Shown here one piece after another: positions 4,476 to 12,556 of a stretch of DNA of 12,982 nt. The notes beneath the pieces were generated by a model. That model was not told the DNA's origin. It made no database searches and was given only the letters and a program-made list of their open reading frames with translations. A program made the translations under genes and the position numbers. Source of the stretch: Prevotella sp. UBA3294 (GTDB taxonomy: Bacteria; Bacteroidota; Bacteroidia; Bacteroidales; Bacteroidaceae); assembly GCA_002361535.1 (NCBI GenBank), contig DETG01000132.1, positions 1,202-14,183 of the forward strand, given 5' to 3'. The stretch's first letter is position 1; each line of letters begins with the position of its first letter.

Positions 4476-7460
4476 TTATCTTCTTCCGCCGCCGAAGCCG
4501 CCACCAAAGCCGCCTCCACGACCACCGCCGAAGCCACCACCGCCACGGCCACCGCGACCACCGCCGCCAGGCATGCCCATACCCGGGCCACCGAAGCCGC
4601 CCATACCGCGCATCATCTGTCGGTTCTGGCGTCCACCGAAGGCATTGATACGGTAGATCACATGGAGCATGGCATAGCTGTTGATGCTGTTATACTCCGT
4701 ATCGCTGCGCTGCATGGCAGTGATAGAGCGAGAATATGTACTCATCTCGTGCAGGATATCATAGAACTGGAGTGACACGGTGAGTGCGTTTCCTTTCAGG
4801 AATCCCTGTGAGATCTGTGCATTCCAGACAAGTTCGTTGGTATTCATTGAACTATCATTGTATCCTCTGCGGCTCTGGTTATGCAAGTCGGTAGAGAGGC
4901 TGGTGCCCCAAGGTGCAAAGATGTTGATAGATCCACCGTATGAGAACTGCCAAGTATCGAGGTCACTCTGGCTCTGCAATTCGTTGCGGGCATGTGTATA
5001 GTTGACAGAGCCGTCGATGGCCAGTTCGAACCAATCCTTGCGGTAACTTCCCTGCAGGCGTTCCATCAACATGGTGTTACGAGTTGTATTCTTCACCGAT
5101 GTTTTTTTCTGATTGTCGAACATGTAGCCCACATTATTGCTGTGGTTCATCATAGTGAAAGTATTCACGTTCCACACTCCGACGCTGTCGATAGACGTAT
5201 TGAACATCAAGCCCATGCTGGCATTCCAGTTTCCGTTGATATTTTCAGGACGAGTTGTCTGTCCACCGGTTTTCGTGTCGTAAGTCACCATATTCGAGAT
5301 AGAGTTTCGGGTATTGCTATAGTTACCAAACACCATGATGGATCGCATGTGGCTCTGCATGTAGGTGTTGTAGAACAACTGGAGACTATTGGTGAACGAC
5401 GGTTTCAGTCCGGGGTTACCCTTAGTGATGTTCAACGGATTGCTGTCGTCGGTGATATCGAGCAGGTCGCTCATCTGCGGCTGCGAGGTAGATCCCCTAT
5501 AGGTCAGCTGGAGCTGAGTCAGGTCGTTCGGGCGATAGCGGAAATCGATCGTCGGTGTTACGTTGAACACGTTGCGTGCTGTATCCGTATGAATGTTCTG
5601 ATAGTCCTGAATGAACTTCGAGCGCTGCGGCTGGAGCATCACACCGGCATTCAGCTGATAGGTGTCGCGAATTCTACGGAACATCAGGTTGAACTCATGG
5701 ATATAGTTCTTATACTCGGAGAAGCGGCTCAGTCCCAGATTGTAGTAGTCGTTGCTGAACGGGTCGGCCACATGTGAGAGGTAGTTGTTAAAGCCACCAT
5801 AGACAGGGGCCATCGAACTGTTATAGAAGTTGGGCACCAAACTATAGTCGTAGGTGGAGCGGTCGCTCTTGTTGTAGCTATATCTATACTGATAGCTGAA
5901 CTGCAGGTAGGTGCGGTCGGCAATGGGCTCACTATAAGTAAGCTGTCCCGAGTAGCTCCAGTTCTTTGTCGGAGTGAGGTTATAGCGGTTGGTATAGTAA
6001 GTAGAGTCGCCTGATGCAACCTTATACTGATGGAGGATCACCTCAGAGAGTGAGAGGTTCTTGCTTTCCTGATCACCATAGCTGGCGTTACCCACGAATG
6101 TGATATTTCGTCCGGTGTTGCTCAGACGACGGTTCACCTGCAACATCGCACTGGCAGACGTATTGTTGTTCGTACCTAAGGAGCTGCTTTCCTGATGGTT
6201 CACAATCAGGTTATCAGATGCCAGCTGTTCGATAGAAGCCTGTGAGAAAGGATCTGCCACATGGAGATAGGGATCCTGGTTGAACGTCAACGAACTGCCC
6301 TCACTGGTATTATCACTCTTTGAGATACGCAGGTTGGGGCGGAACATGATGTTCCACATCTCGTCGGGTTTCCACTCTAAGCGCATCTGGAAGTTATAGT
6401 TGTCGGAACGGTTATAGCTCTGACTGAGTCTGTTGGAGAACATGCTGGTACCAAAGCTCTCTGTGGTGCTCTTCGACCAGGTATCACCATCATTGTGATT
6501 CCAGCGCAGACTGGCATCCAGTTCCAACTTCTCATCGTTGGTGGCGAAGTTGTAGTTAAGACCGGCCATTTTGTTGGAGGTAAGACCGTTGCGGCCTCCC
6601 CATCGGCCACCGCCGCCACCACCGGGGAATCCCATGTTGTTGGTGTTGTTGGCGTTGAGCATACCAGTGAGTCGCATATTACTGTTCTGATATGAAGCCA
6701 TCAGTCGTTCGGCATAGCGGCTCTTCGTTCCCACACCGAGGTCGGCATTGCCGAAGAATCCCTTGTTCATACCCGGTTTGATACCGAAGTCGAGCACGGT
6801 CTCTTCGTTACCATCCTGAATACCCGTCACACGTGCCATGTCGCTCTGCTGATCGTAGGCACGGATATTATTGATGATGGATGTAGGCAGGTTCTTCAGT
6901 GCCGTCTCGGTGTCACCCGTCATGAACTCCTTTCCGTCCACGAGGATCTTTCTCACCTGCTTACCGTTGATGGTGATCTTACCATCATCGTCAATCTGTG
7001 CTCCAGGGAGTTTCTTCACCAGTTCCTCCACCACACTACCCTCCGGTGTACGATAGGCAGCAGCATTATAAATAAAGGTGTCTTTCTTTACCGTCACCTT
7101 CGCAGCCTGTCCTGTCACCGTGGTACCTTTCAACATGATGGCATCAGCACCGAAGACGATCTGTCCTAAAGCCACATCTTTACCATCCTTCACAGTAACA
7201 TCCTTTGTGAGCGGCTTATAGCCCACACTAGTCATTTTCACGATGTACTTGCCATCGGCAGGAGCTTCCAGGCTGAAATGACCTTCCTCGTCGGAGAGGG
7301 TTCCCACAACGAAGGTACTATCGGTCTTGAGCAACTGAACAGTCACTTGCATCACTCCCTCTTCTGTATCACGGTCGGTGATTTCGCCCGTTATCCTACT
7401 CTGGGCATTTGCGATTGCTGATATCGCCATCAGCAGCATGAGTAATAATGATTTTTTCAT
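4476..7460 (-). CDS. Outer-membrane beta-barrel receptor (TonB-dependent receptor-like) with Gly-rich tail
   Basis: A 994-residue protein. Residues 1-19 form a signal peptide (MKKSLLLMLL...IANA, then QS). Residues about 22-105 are a CarboxypepD-regulatory-like beta-sandwich (ITGEITDRDTEEGVMQVTV, SDEEGHFSL, SVGYKP). A plug-like segment follows (about 115-235: PEGSVVEELVKKLPGAQIDD, NGKQVRKILVDGKEFMTGD, DFGIKPG). The remainder alternates aromatic residues and Asn/Ser as in a large barrel. This arrangement matches the Bacteroidetes outer-membrane beta-barrel family rather than a SusC; there is no SusD partner next to it and the substrate is unknown. The last strand ends ...VIYRINAF and is followed by a 53-residue Gly/Arg/Phe-rich tail. 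A second Gly-rich loop (FPGGGGGGRWGG) lies in the barrel region. ATG at 7460 directly precedes the signal peptide; the frame extends to 7499 but gives an implausible leader. Confidence 0.88.
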   Translation of the reverse strand: MKKSLLLMLLMAISAIANAQSRITGEITDRDTEEGVMQVTVQLLKTDSTFVVGTLSDEEGHFSLEAPADGKYIVKMTSVGYKPLTKDVTVKDGKDVALGQIVFGADAIMLKGTTVTGQAAKVTVKKDTFIYNAAAYRTPEGSVVEELVKKLPGAQIDDDGKITINGKQVRKILVDGKEFMTGDTETALKNLPTSIINNIRAYDQQSDMARVTGIQDGNEETVLDFGIKPGMNKGFFGNADLGVGTKSRYAERLMASYQNSNMRLTGMLNANNTNNMGFPGGGGGGRWGGRNGLTSNKMAGLNYNFATNDEKLELDASLRWNHNDGDTWSKSTTESFGTSMFSNRLSQSYNRSDNYNFQMRLEWKPDEMWNIMFRPNLRISKSDNTSEGSSLTFNQDPYLHVADPFSQASIEQLASDNLIVNHQESSSLGTNNNTSASAMLQVNRRLSNTGRNITFVGNASYGDQESKNLSLSEVILHQYKVASGDSTYYTNRYNLTPTKNWSYSGQLTYSEPIADRTYLQFSYQYRYSYNKSDRSTYDYSLVPNFYNSSMAPVYGGFNNYLSHVADPFSNDYYNLGLSRFSEYKNYIHEFNLMFRRIRDTYQLNAGVMLQPQRSKFIQDYQNIHTDTARNVFNVTPTIDFRYRPNDLTQLQLTYRGSTSQPQMSDLLDITDDSNPLNITKGNPGLKPSFTNSLQLFYNTYMQSHMRSIMVFGNYSNTRNSISNMVTYDTKTGGQTTRPENINGNWNASMGLMFNTSIDSVGVWNVNTFTMMNHSNNVGYMFDNQKKTSVKNTTRNTMLMERLQGSYRKDWFELAIDGSVNYTHARNELQSQSDLDTWQFSYGGSINIFAPWGTSLSTDLHNQSRRGYNDSSMNTNELVWNAQISQGFLKGNALTVSLQFYDILHEMSTYSRSITAMQRSDTEYNSINSYAMLHVIYRINAFGGRQNRQMMRGMGGFGGPGMGMPGGGGRGGRGGGGFGGGRGGGFGGGFGGGRR

Positions 7461-7542
7461 TTTCTTTGTGTGAATGTTTTGCTTGTTTTGACGAATCATC
7501 GAATCATTGGTTTAATCAGAAATACGGAAAAAAGCAAATAAA

Positions 7543-7574
7543 TTTGTTTTTTTGCTTACTTTCCTTTAATTTTG
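7543..7574 (+). promoter_or_regulatory. Predicted promoter of aroB
   Basis: TTTG (7543-7546), a 20-nt spacer and TAATTTTG (7567-7574) fit the Bacteroidetes primary sigma consensus TTTG-N19-TAnnTTTG. The leader to the aroB start is about 75 nt and holds a CTCTTTG-GGT-CAAAGAG hairpin (7595-7611). No equally good promoter was found on the minus strand for the divergent receptor gene; TTATTTG near 7536-7542 is only a partial match. Confidence 0.7.
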
Positions 7575-7594
7575 CACCCGAAAACGTTGCATTT

Positions 7595-7611
7595 CTCTTT
7601 GGGTCAAAGAG
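7595..7611 (+). other. Short hairpin in the aroB leader
   Basis: A perfect 7-bp stem CTCTTTG/CAAAGAG with a 3-nt loop lies near the predicted 5' end of the aroB transcript. It has no T-tract. It may protect the 5' end or be incidental. Confidence 0.35.
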
Positions 7612-7654
7612 GATCGGCGAGATATGACAAAAACGAATCTTTAATTACGTGAGT

Positions 7655-8707
7655 ATGGAGCAGAGAGTGATATTTTCCAAGAATCTTCAGGAAGAGCTGG
7701 CCATGGCCATCGCAGAGTGTCATCACGACAAGATCTTTGTCTTGACCGATGAGACGACTGCCGTCTGTTGCTGGCCCGTTATCCAATCATACCTTTGTCT
7801 GAAGGGAGCGCAGGTAATCACCATTCCCGCCAGCGATACCCATAAAGACCTTGACAGTCTGGCGCAGGTATGGACAGCCTTGGGGAAGAACGGTGCCACC
7901 CGTCATTCCCTGCTTATCAACTTAGGAGGCGGGATGGTTACCGACTTAGGAGGCTTTGCGGCCTCTACCTTCAAGCGCGGCATTAATTTCATCAACATCC
8001 CCACCACACTGCTCGCCATGGTCGATGCCAGCGTGGGTGGTAAAACCGGCATCAACTTCAATGGGCTGAAAAATGAGATCGGGGTGTTCAACGAATCGAG
8101 ATTCGTGATCCTCAACACCTGTTTCCTCCGAACACTCGATACAGAGAACCTGCTCTCAGGCTATGCCGAGATGCTCAAGCACAGTCTGATTGCCAACGAG
8201 AAGATGTGGGCAGGACATCTGAACTTCAGTTTGGAACAGGATGTAGAGAGTGAAGAGTTTGCTCTCCTACTCAGACAAAGTGTGGAATTGAAAGAACGCA
8301 TCGTCACAGAAGATCCCAAAGAACAGGGCATCCGCAAGGCACTGAACGTAGGACATACCATCGGGCATGCTTTTGAATCATTCGCCATCCAGACTCATCG
8401 TCCCATCCTTCACGGCTATGCTGTGGCATACGGTATCATCTGCGAGCTGTATCTGTCGGTGGTGAAGACAGGATTCCCCACCGACAAGATGCGACAGACC
8501 GTTAGATTCATCCGTGAACACTATGGCTTTTTCCCTATTACATGTGATGACTATGACACATTGATTGAGTTGATGACGCACGATAAGAAGAATACATCGG
8601 GAATCATTAACTTCACGTTGTTGGGCGGCATCGGTGACATCCGTATCAACCAAAGTGCCTCAAAAGAAGAAATTAAGGAAGCACTTGACTTCTATCGCGA
8701 GTCATAG
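7655..8707 (+). CDS. aroB: 3-dehydroquinate synthase
   Basis: A 350-residue cytoplasmic enzyme that converts DAHP to 3-dehydroquinate, the second step of the shikimate pathway, using NAD and a divalent metal. The NAD-binding GGG with D97 (LGGGMVTDLGG) is at about 90-100. DASVGGKTGINFNGLKNEIG (124-143) carries the substrate-binding lysines. The metal ligands are E172 in GYAEMLKH, H234 in NVGHTIGH and H253 in LHGYAVAYG. The length is normal for AroB. ATG at 7655 gives MEQRVIF; the frame extends two codons to a GTG at 7649, which is less likely. It is transcribed alone from the promoter at 7543-7574 and meets mutY tail to tail. Confidence 0.96.
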   Translation: MEQRVIFSKNLQEELAMAIAECHHDKIFVLTDETTAVCCWPVIQSYLCLKGAQVITIPASDTHKDLDSLAQVWTALGKNGATRHSLLINLGGGMVTDLGGFAASTFKRGINFINIPTTLLAMVDASVGGKTGINFNGLKNEIGVFNESRFVILNTCFLRTLDTENLLSGYAEMLKHSLIANEKMWAGHLNFSLEQDVESEEFALLLRQSVELKERIVTEDPKEQGIRKALNVGHTIGHAFESFAIQTHRPILHGYAVAYGIICELYLSVVKTGFPTDKMRQTVRFIREHYGFFPITCDDYDTLIELMTHDKKNTSGIINFTLLGGIGDIRINQSASKEEIKEALDFYRES

Positions 8708-9733
8708 TGTAGCGATCAGCTTCTCTACCAAGCGCGGAAGAGCATAGTCGTCGAGGGATGCCTCGGCCACCCACTGATAACCTGATGGCAGGTGGGGTTG
8801 CTGCTCCGGTTCCCAAAGATAGAGGTCAGCAAGCAGGATACGATGGGTAAGCACATGTTTTACCTCCTTCTGAACCAAGTGGCAGTTGTCATCCGACAAC
8901 AGACCAGGGTATTGTGCTGCCCATTCGGCAAACGACTCCTTTGACTGCTCCACCAGACAAGGTTCCCATAGTCCTTGCCAAATATCACCAGCCGTCCGAC
9001 GATGAATGGCCGTCTGTCCCCTATACCTTATATATATATAGGTAAGCCGTCGTGTCTGGATTTTCATGGTACGATTCTTCACTGGCAACACACCCACCCT
9101 TCCAGAACGCAAAGCCTCACAGGTATCGGACAGCGGACAGAGAAGGCAGCGTGGTGACTGTGGTGTACACTGGATGGCACCGAAATCCATCATAGCCTGA
9201 TTAAATGCCGAAGCTTGGTCGTTGGGAAGCAGTTCTTGGGCAAGAGCCGTGAACTCCTTTTTTCCCAAAGTGGTATTGATGGGAGTATCAATACCGAAAT
9301 GACGGGCCAATACGCGATACACATTCCCATCCACCACAGCTGCAGGCAGGTTGAAAGCAATAGATCCAATGGCAGCCGCCGTATAGTCACCCACTCCCTT
9401 CAACGCCTTGATACCTTCCAGGGTATCAGGGAAATGTCCTGCTGCCACCACTTGTCTGGCTGCAGCATGTAGGTTACGTGCCCTGCTGTAGTATCCCAGT
9501 CCTTGCCACAACCGAAGCACCTCATCCTCGGTAGCCTCAGCCAATGCTTCCACTGTAGGGAACCGCTGCATGAACCGTTCCCAATAGTCCTGTCCTTGCT
9601 GAATGCGGGTCTGCTGTAATATCACCTCACTCAGCCAGATGGCATAGGGGTCGGTGGTCTGGCGCCAAGGCAAATCGCGCCGGTTCTCTTGGAACCAGCG
9701 CAATATAGCCGTAGTGAAGGGATGGTTACTCAT
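8702..9733 (-). CDS. mutY: A/G-specific adenine glycosylase
   Basis: A 343-residue base-excision repair enzyme that removes adenine mispaired with 8-oxoguanine. The catalytic Glu is E36 in LSEVILQQT, the helix-hairpin-helix is LKGVGDYTAAAIGSIAF (111-127), and the catalytic Asp is D135 in VVDGNVYRVLAR. The 4Fe-4S cluster ligands are C189, C196, C199 and C205 (C-x6-C-x2-C-x5-C). The C-terminal third is the expected NUDIX-like domain for 8-oxoG recognition (WQGLWEPCLV and onward). It starts 9 nt after the symporter stop and is probably transcribed from the symporter promoter. The stop codon abuts the aroB stop from the opposite strand. A (TA)6 run lies in the linker between the two domains. Confidence 0.96.
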   Translation of the reverse strand: MSNHPFTTAILRWFQENRRDLPWRQTTDPYAIWLSEVILQQTRIQQGQDYWERFMQRFPTVEALAEATEDEVLRLWQGLGYYSRARNLHAAARQVVAAGHFPDTLEGIKALKGVGDYTAAAIGSIAFNLPAAVVDGNVYRVLARHFGIDTPINTTLGKKEFTALAQELLPNDQASAFNQAMMDFGAIQCTPQSPRCLLCPLSDTCEALRSGRVGVLPVKNRTMKIQTRRLTYIYIRYRGQTAIHRRTAGDIWQGLWEPCLVEQSKESFAEWAAQYPGLLSDDNCHLVQKEVKHVLTHRILLADLYLWEPEQQPHLPSGYQWVAEASLDDYALPRLVEKLIATL

Positions 9734-9742
9734 CTCTCATCA

Positions 9743-11248
9743 CTAAATAATACCCAGCTTACCCACGAAATACAACACGGTATATCCGATGAGCATGCTG
9801 ATTATACCTACAATGATACCAATCTTCACCATGTCCTTCTGCTGAACCAGATTGGTAGAGAAAGCTAAGGCATTCGGAGGGGTACTGACTGGAAGAATCA
9901 TCGCACTGGAAGCAGCTACAGCCACACCGATCAACACCGTTGGTGTACCACCAATGGAAGAGAGCTTGTCGCCCATAGCCGTACAAACCACAGCGAGTAT
10001 AGGCATCAGCAAGGCTGCTGTGGCTGAGTTACTGATGAAATTAGACAGCAAATAACAGATCAGACCGGAGAGGACAAGGATCACAATGGGAGAAAAATCT
10101 CCGAAAGGAATACTCTCTACGGCATTCTCTGCCAATCCCGAGGCATTCAGACCATAACCCAGGGCAAAGCCACCGGCTACCATCCAAAGCACACTCCAGT
10201 TGATCTCTTCCAAGTCGTATTTCGTGATCACACCTGTCATGGCAAACACCACAAAGGGAATCAATGCCACGGTGTAACTGTTGATACCTGTCAACGTATC
10301 GGTGAGCCAGAGCAACACGGTAACACAGAAGGTAACAATGACAATCCAGGAGTTCCTGCCTTTCTTCATTCCTCCCTCAATCTCCAGTTCTACCGTTTTC
10401 TGTGTGAAAGGATAAAGTCGTTTCAGCAGAATCCAGCTGATGAATAACAGGACTGCCACCAAGGGCATCATGAAAAGCATCCACTGGCCGAAGCCCAGGT
10501 TCATGTTCATGCCTTCAGGATCATTCAGATATTTCAAGGCTATGGTGTTCGGAGGCGTACCGATAGGTGTTCCCATACCACCGAGGTTGGCAGCAACAGG
10601 TATCGACAAGGCCAAGGCTATACGGCCCTTCCCCTCGGGTGGCAGCTGTTTGAACACTGGAGCCAGGAAGGTAAGCATCATGGCAGCAGTGGCAGTGTTC
10701 GATACAAACATTGAAAACAATCCGGTAATCAGGATGAAACCCAGCAGAACATTGTCACTCTTCTTTCCAAAAGGTTTCAGCAACACCTTGGCCAACTGGG
10801 CATCTAAGCCTGTCTTACCTGCTGCAATGGCTAATACGAAACCACCGATAAACAACATGATCACTGGATCGGCAAAGCAGGCCATGATATTTTTATAAGG
10901 AAGCGGATCTCCCAAGTTATCACCTGTCATCATCATGTTGATGCCACTATTCGACGTAAAAAGCAACATCAAGACGATAATACCTACCGACGTTGCCCAC
11001 GATGAAACCACCTCCAAAACCCACATGAGGGTGGCAAAAGCAAAAATAGCGATGATACGCTGTTGGATGACCGTAAGGTTCTGAATACCGAAAGCCTCAG
11101 ATGGGGCATTCCACAGAAGAAGTGTTACGATGGCCACAAAGGCCGCCTTGAAAAACTTTTTGGTTACTGTGTCTGGATGATACTTGTGCGCATGGCGGGC
11201 CTGATGGTACGCCTCAACAAGATGAAATCCGTGAAAACTCTTAAACAT
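9743..11248 (-). CDS. DASS-family sodium:anion symporter (SLC13-like)
   Basis: A 501-residue inner-membrane transporter of the divalent anion:Na+ symporter family, with a hydrophilic N-terminus (1-32) and about 11-12 membrane segments. The two family signatures are present: SNT at 183-185 (FVSNTATAAMM) and SNS at 406-408 (FISNSATAALL). The matching Gly/Pro loops are GGMGTPIGTPPN (223-234) and ILPVSTPPNALAFS (451-464). These repeats bind Na+ and the carboxylate or sulfate substrate. Whether the substrate is a dicarboxylate such as succinate, or sulfate, cannot be decided from sequence. It has its own promoter and leads into mutY with a 9-nt gap. Confidence 0.9.
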   Translation of the reverse strand: MFKSFHGFHLVEAYHQARHAHKYHPDTVTKKFFKAAFVAIVTLLLWNAPSEAFGIQNLTVIQQRIIAIFAFATLMWVLEVVSSWATSVGIIVLMLLFTSNSGINMMMTGDNLGDPLPYKNIMACFADPVIMLFIGGFVLAIAAGKTGLDAQLAKVLLKPFGKKSDNVLLGFILITGLFSMFVSNTATAAMMLTFLAPVFKQLPPEGKGRIALALSIPVAANLGGMGTPIGTPPNTIALKYLNDPEGMNMNLGFGQWMLFMMPLVAVLLFISWILLKRLYPFTQKTVELEIEGGMKKGRNSWIVIVTFCVTVLLWLTDTLTGINSYTVALIPFVVFAMTGVITKYDLEEINWSVLWMVAGGFALGYGLNASGLAENAVESIPFGDFSPIVILVLSGLICYLLSNFISNSATAALLMPILAVVCTAMGDKLSSIGGTPTVLIGVAVAASSAMILPVSTPPNALAFSTNLVQQKDMVKIGIIVGIISMLIGYTVLYFVGKLGII

Positions 11249-11319
11249 GACTGTTAGATAAAATGGTTAATGTATGATTGATAATTGAAGAATCTGCCCA
11301 TGATCATCAAAATCACGGG

Positions 11320-11349
11320 CAAAGGTACAAATTATCTCCGATAAACAAA
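11320..11349 (-). promoter_or_regulatory. Predicted promoter of the symporter-mutY unit
   Basis: On the minus strand TTTG (11349-11346), an 18-nt spacer and TACCTTTG (11327-11320) fit the Bacteroidetes consensus well. The leader is about 65 nt. GCCCGTGAT (11320-11312) can pair with ATCATGGGC (11304-11296) around a 7-nt loop at the transcription start; this dyad could be an operator or a 5' hairpin. Confidence 0.75.
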
Positions 11350-11446
11350 AGCAAAAACAATCTTTTTACATCGCTTTCCCACGATGAAAAATCACAAATT
11401 CAATCTATGGCCAGCTTTTGCAAAGTCGGCTTTACAGAACAGAATG

Positions 11447-12556
11447 TTAACGTGCACGGTTCACCATTTGTTCTGCCTCTGACCGAGCAGGCTTCCCCGT
11501 CTCGGTCATTGGCAGACTTGGTACGGCCATCACCTGTCGTGGATGCCAATAGACAGGAAGAGAAGAGAAGCTACGAGAAACCTCGGTGGGAATAGAAGTT
11601 GATGGCGAATTCCCATCAAGGATGGTGATTCTGGCCACTGACGGATCCTCAATCAAGAGCACAACGATCTCTCCAAACTTCTCATCTTTCTTCTTGGTGA
11701 TCATAAAAGGGATGGAGAGGACAGGTTTGAGTATCCGTTCCACTTCTTCTATCTGTATCTTGATACCACCAGAGCAGATTACATTGTCTTTCCTGCCTAT
11801 GATTCGGAATTGCTGACGGCCGTCCTTTTCTTCCAACAAAGCAATGTCGTGTGTGACTAATGGCGCCTGACATACCTGTGGGGCATCGATCACCAGACAT
11901 TGATCTGTGTCCAATGAAACATGCACGCCAGGGAAAGGAGTGTAATAATCACTGGCCTCCTCACCGCTCAGTCGTCTAAGGGCGATATGCGAGAGTGTTT
12001 CTGTCATGCCATAAGTGCTCCATACAGCATGAGGGAAGGTCTTCAGTTCCTCTGCCATTGTTTCATCAACTGCCCCACCTCCAATGATCAGATGCCGGAT
12101 AGCTCCCAATCGTTCTCGTTCCACTGGCACACGCAAGGTGTTATATACCTGCATGGGAACCATCGCAGCGAAAGATATAGGAGAGGCAAGAGTGGAAAGG
12201 GGATGACCCGAAGGTGGCTGCACAATCAAATGTAAACCACGTTCGATAGCACGCACCACCATCATCTTTCCCGCGATATAGTCGAGCGACATGCAGAGCA
12301 AAGCGTTATCACCTTCTTTCAGTCCTAAGAAGTTACAGGTGATATGCGCCGAAGCTAACATACGTTTCTTCTCTACCCACAGCGGCTTGGGTGTTCCCGT
12401 GGATCCACTGGTATGTACCAACAAACGGTCGCTGCCGTCATACCACTCATCCAAGAAACGATTCATCGCCTTGCGGCACTGTCGGACTTCCGTAGAGGTA
12501 CCTTGACAGACTATATCATACGCTGTCATCTTATTATCATTTGAGCAGGATATCAT
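11447..12556 (-). CDS. menE: o-Succinylbenzoate-CoA ligase (AMP-forming), menaquinone biosynthesis
   Basis: A 369-residue adenylate-forming enzyme. The phosphate-binding loop is TSGSTGTPK (49-57), the adenine motif is YGMTE (182-186), the hinge region is GRKDNVICSGG (254-264), and the catalytic lysine is K355 in TETGKPAR. The N-terminal domain is short, as in other Bacteroidetes MenE proteins, compared with about 450 residues in Escherichia coli. MenE activates o-succinylbenzoate to its CoA thioester in the menaquinone pathway. The substrate assignment rests on length and overall similarity, and another small acyl-CoA ligase is possible. The start ATG overlaps the stop of the upstream ccsA-like gene (ATGA, 12553-12556), which suggests translational coupling; an alternative ATG lies at residue 10. 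No clear terminator follows; the symporter promoter lies about 100 nt downstream. Confidence 0.85.
   Translation of the reverse strand: MISCSNDNKMTAYDIVCQGTSTEVRQCRKAMNRFLDEWYDGSDRLLVHTSGSTGTPKPLWVEKKRMLASAHITCNFLGLKEGDNALLCMSLDYIAGKMMVVRAIERGLHLIVQPPSGHPLSTLASPISFAAMVPMQVYNTLRVPVERERLGAIRHLIIGGGAVDETMAEELKTFPHAVWSTYGMTETLSHIALRRLSGEEASDYYTPFPGVHVSLDTDQCLVIDAPQVCQAPLVTHDIALLEEKDGRQQFRIIGRKDNVICSGGIKIQIEEVERILKPVLSIPFMITKKKDEKFGEIVVLLIEDPSVARITILDGNSPSTSIPTEVSRSFSSLPVYWHPRQVMAVPSLPMTETGKPARSEAEQMVNRAR

Noticed and set aside
4992..5777. A 261-codon open frame on the plus strand inside the receptor gene
   Set aside because: It is antisense to a well-supported beta-barrel gene, has a His/Val/Ile-rich composition expected from the complement, and shows no domain or start context.
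7535..7545. Promoter for the receptor gene at TTATTTG on the minus strand
   Set aside because: It lacks the TAnnTTTG spacing and no TTTG occurs at the required upstream distance.
11410..11430. Hairpin GCCGACTTT-GCA-AAAGCTGGC as menE terminator
   Set aside because: The stem has a two-base mismatch and no convincing T-tract directly follows on the minus strand.
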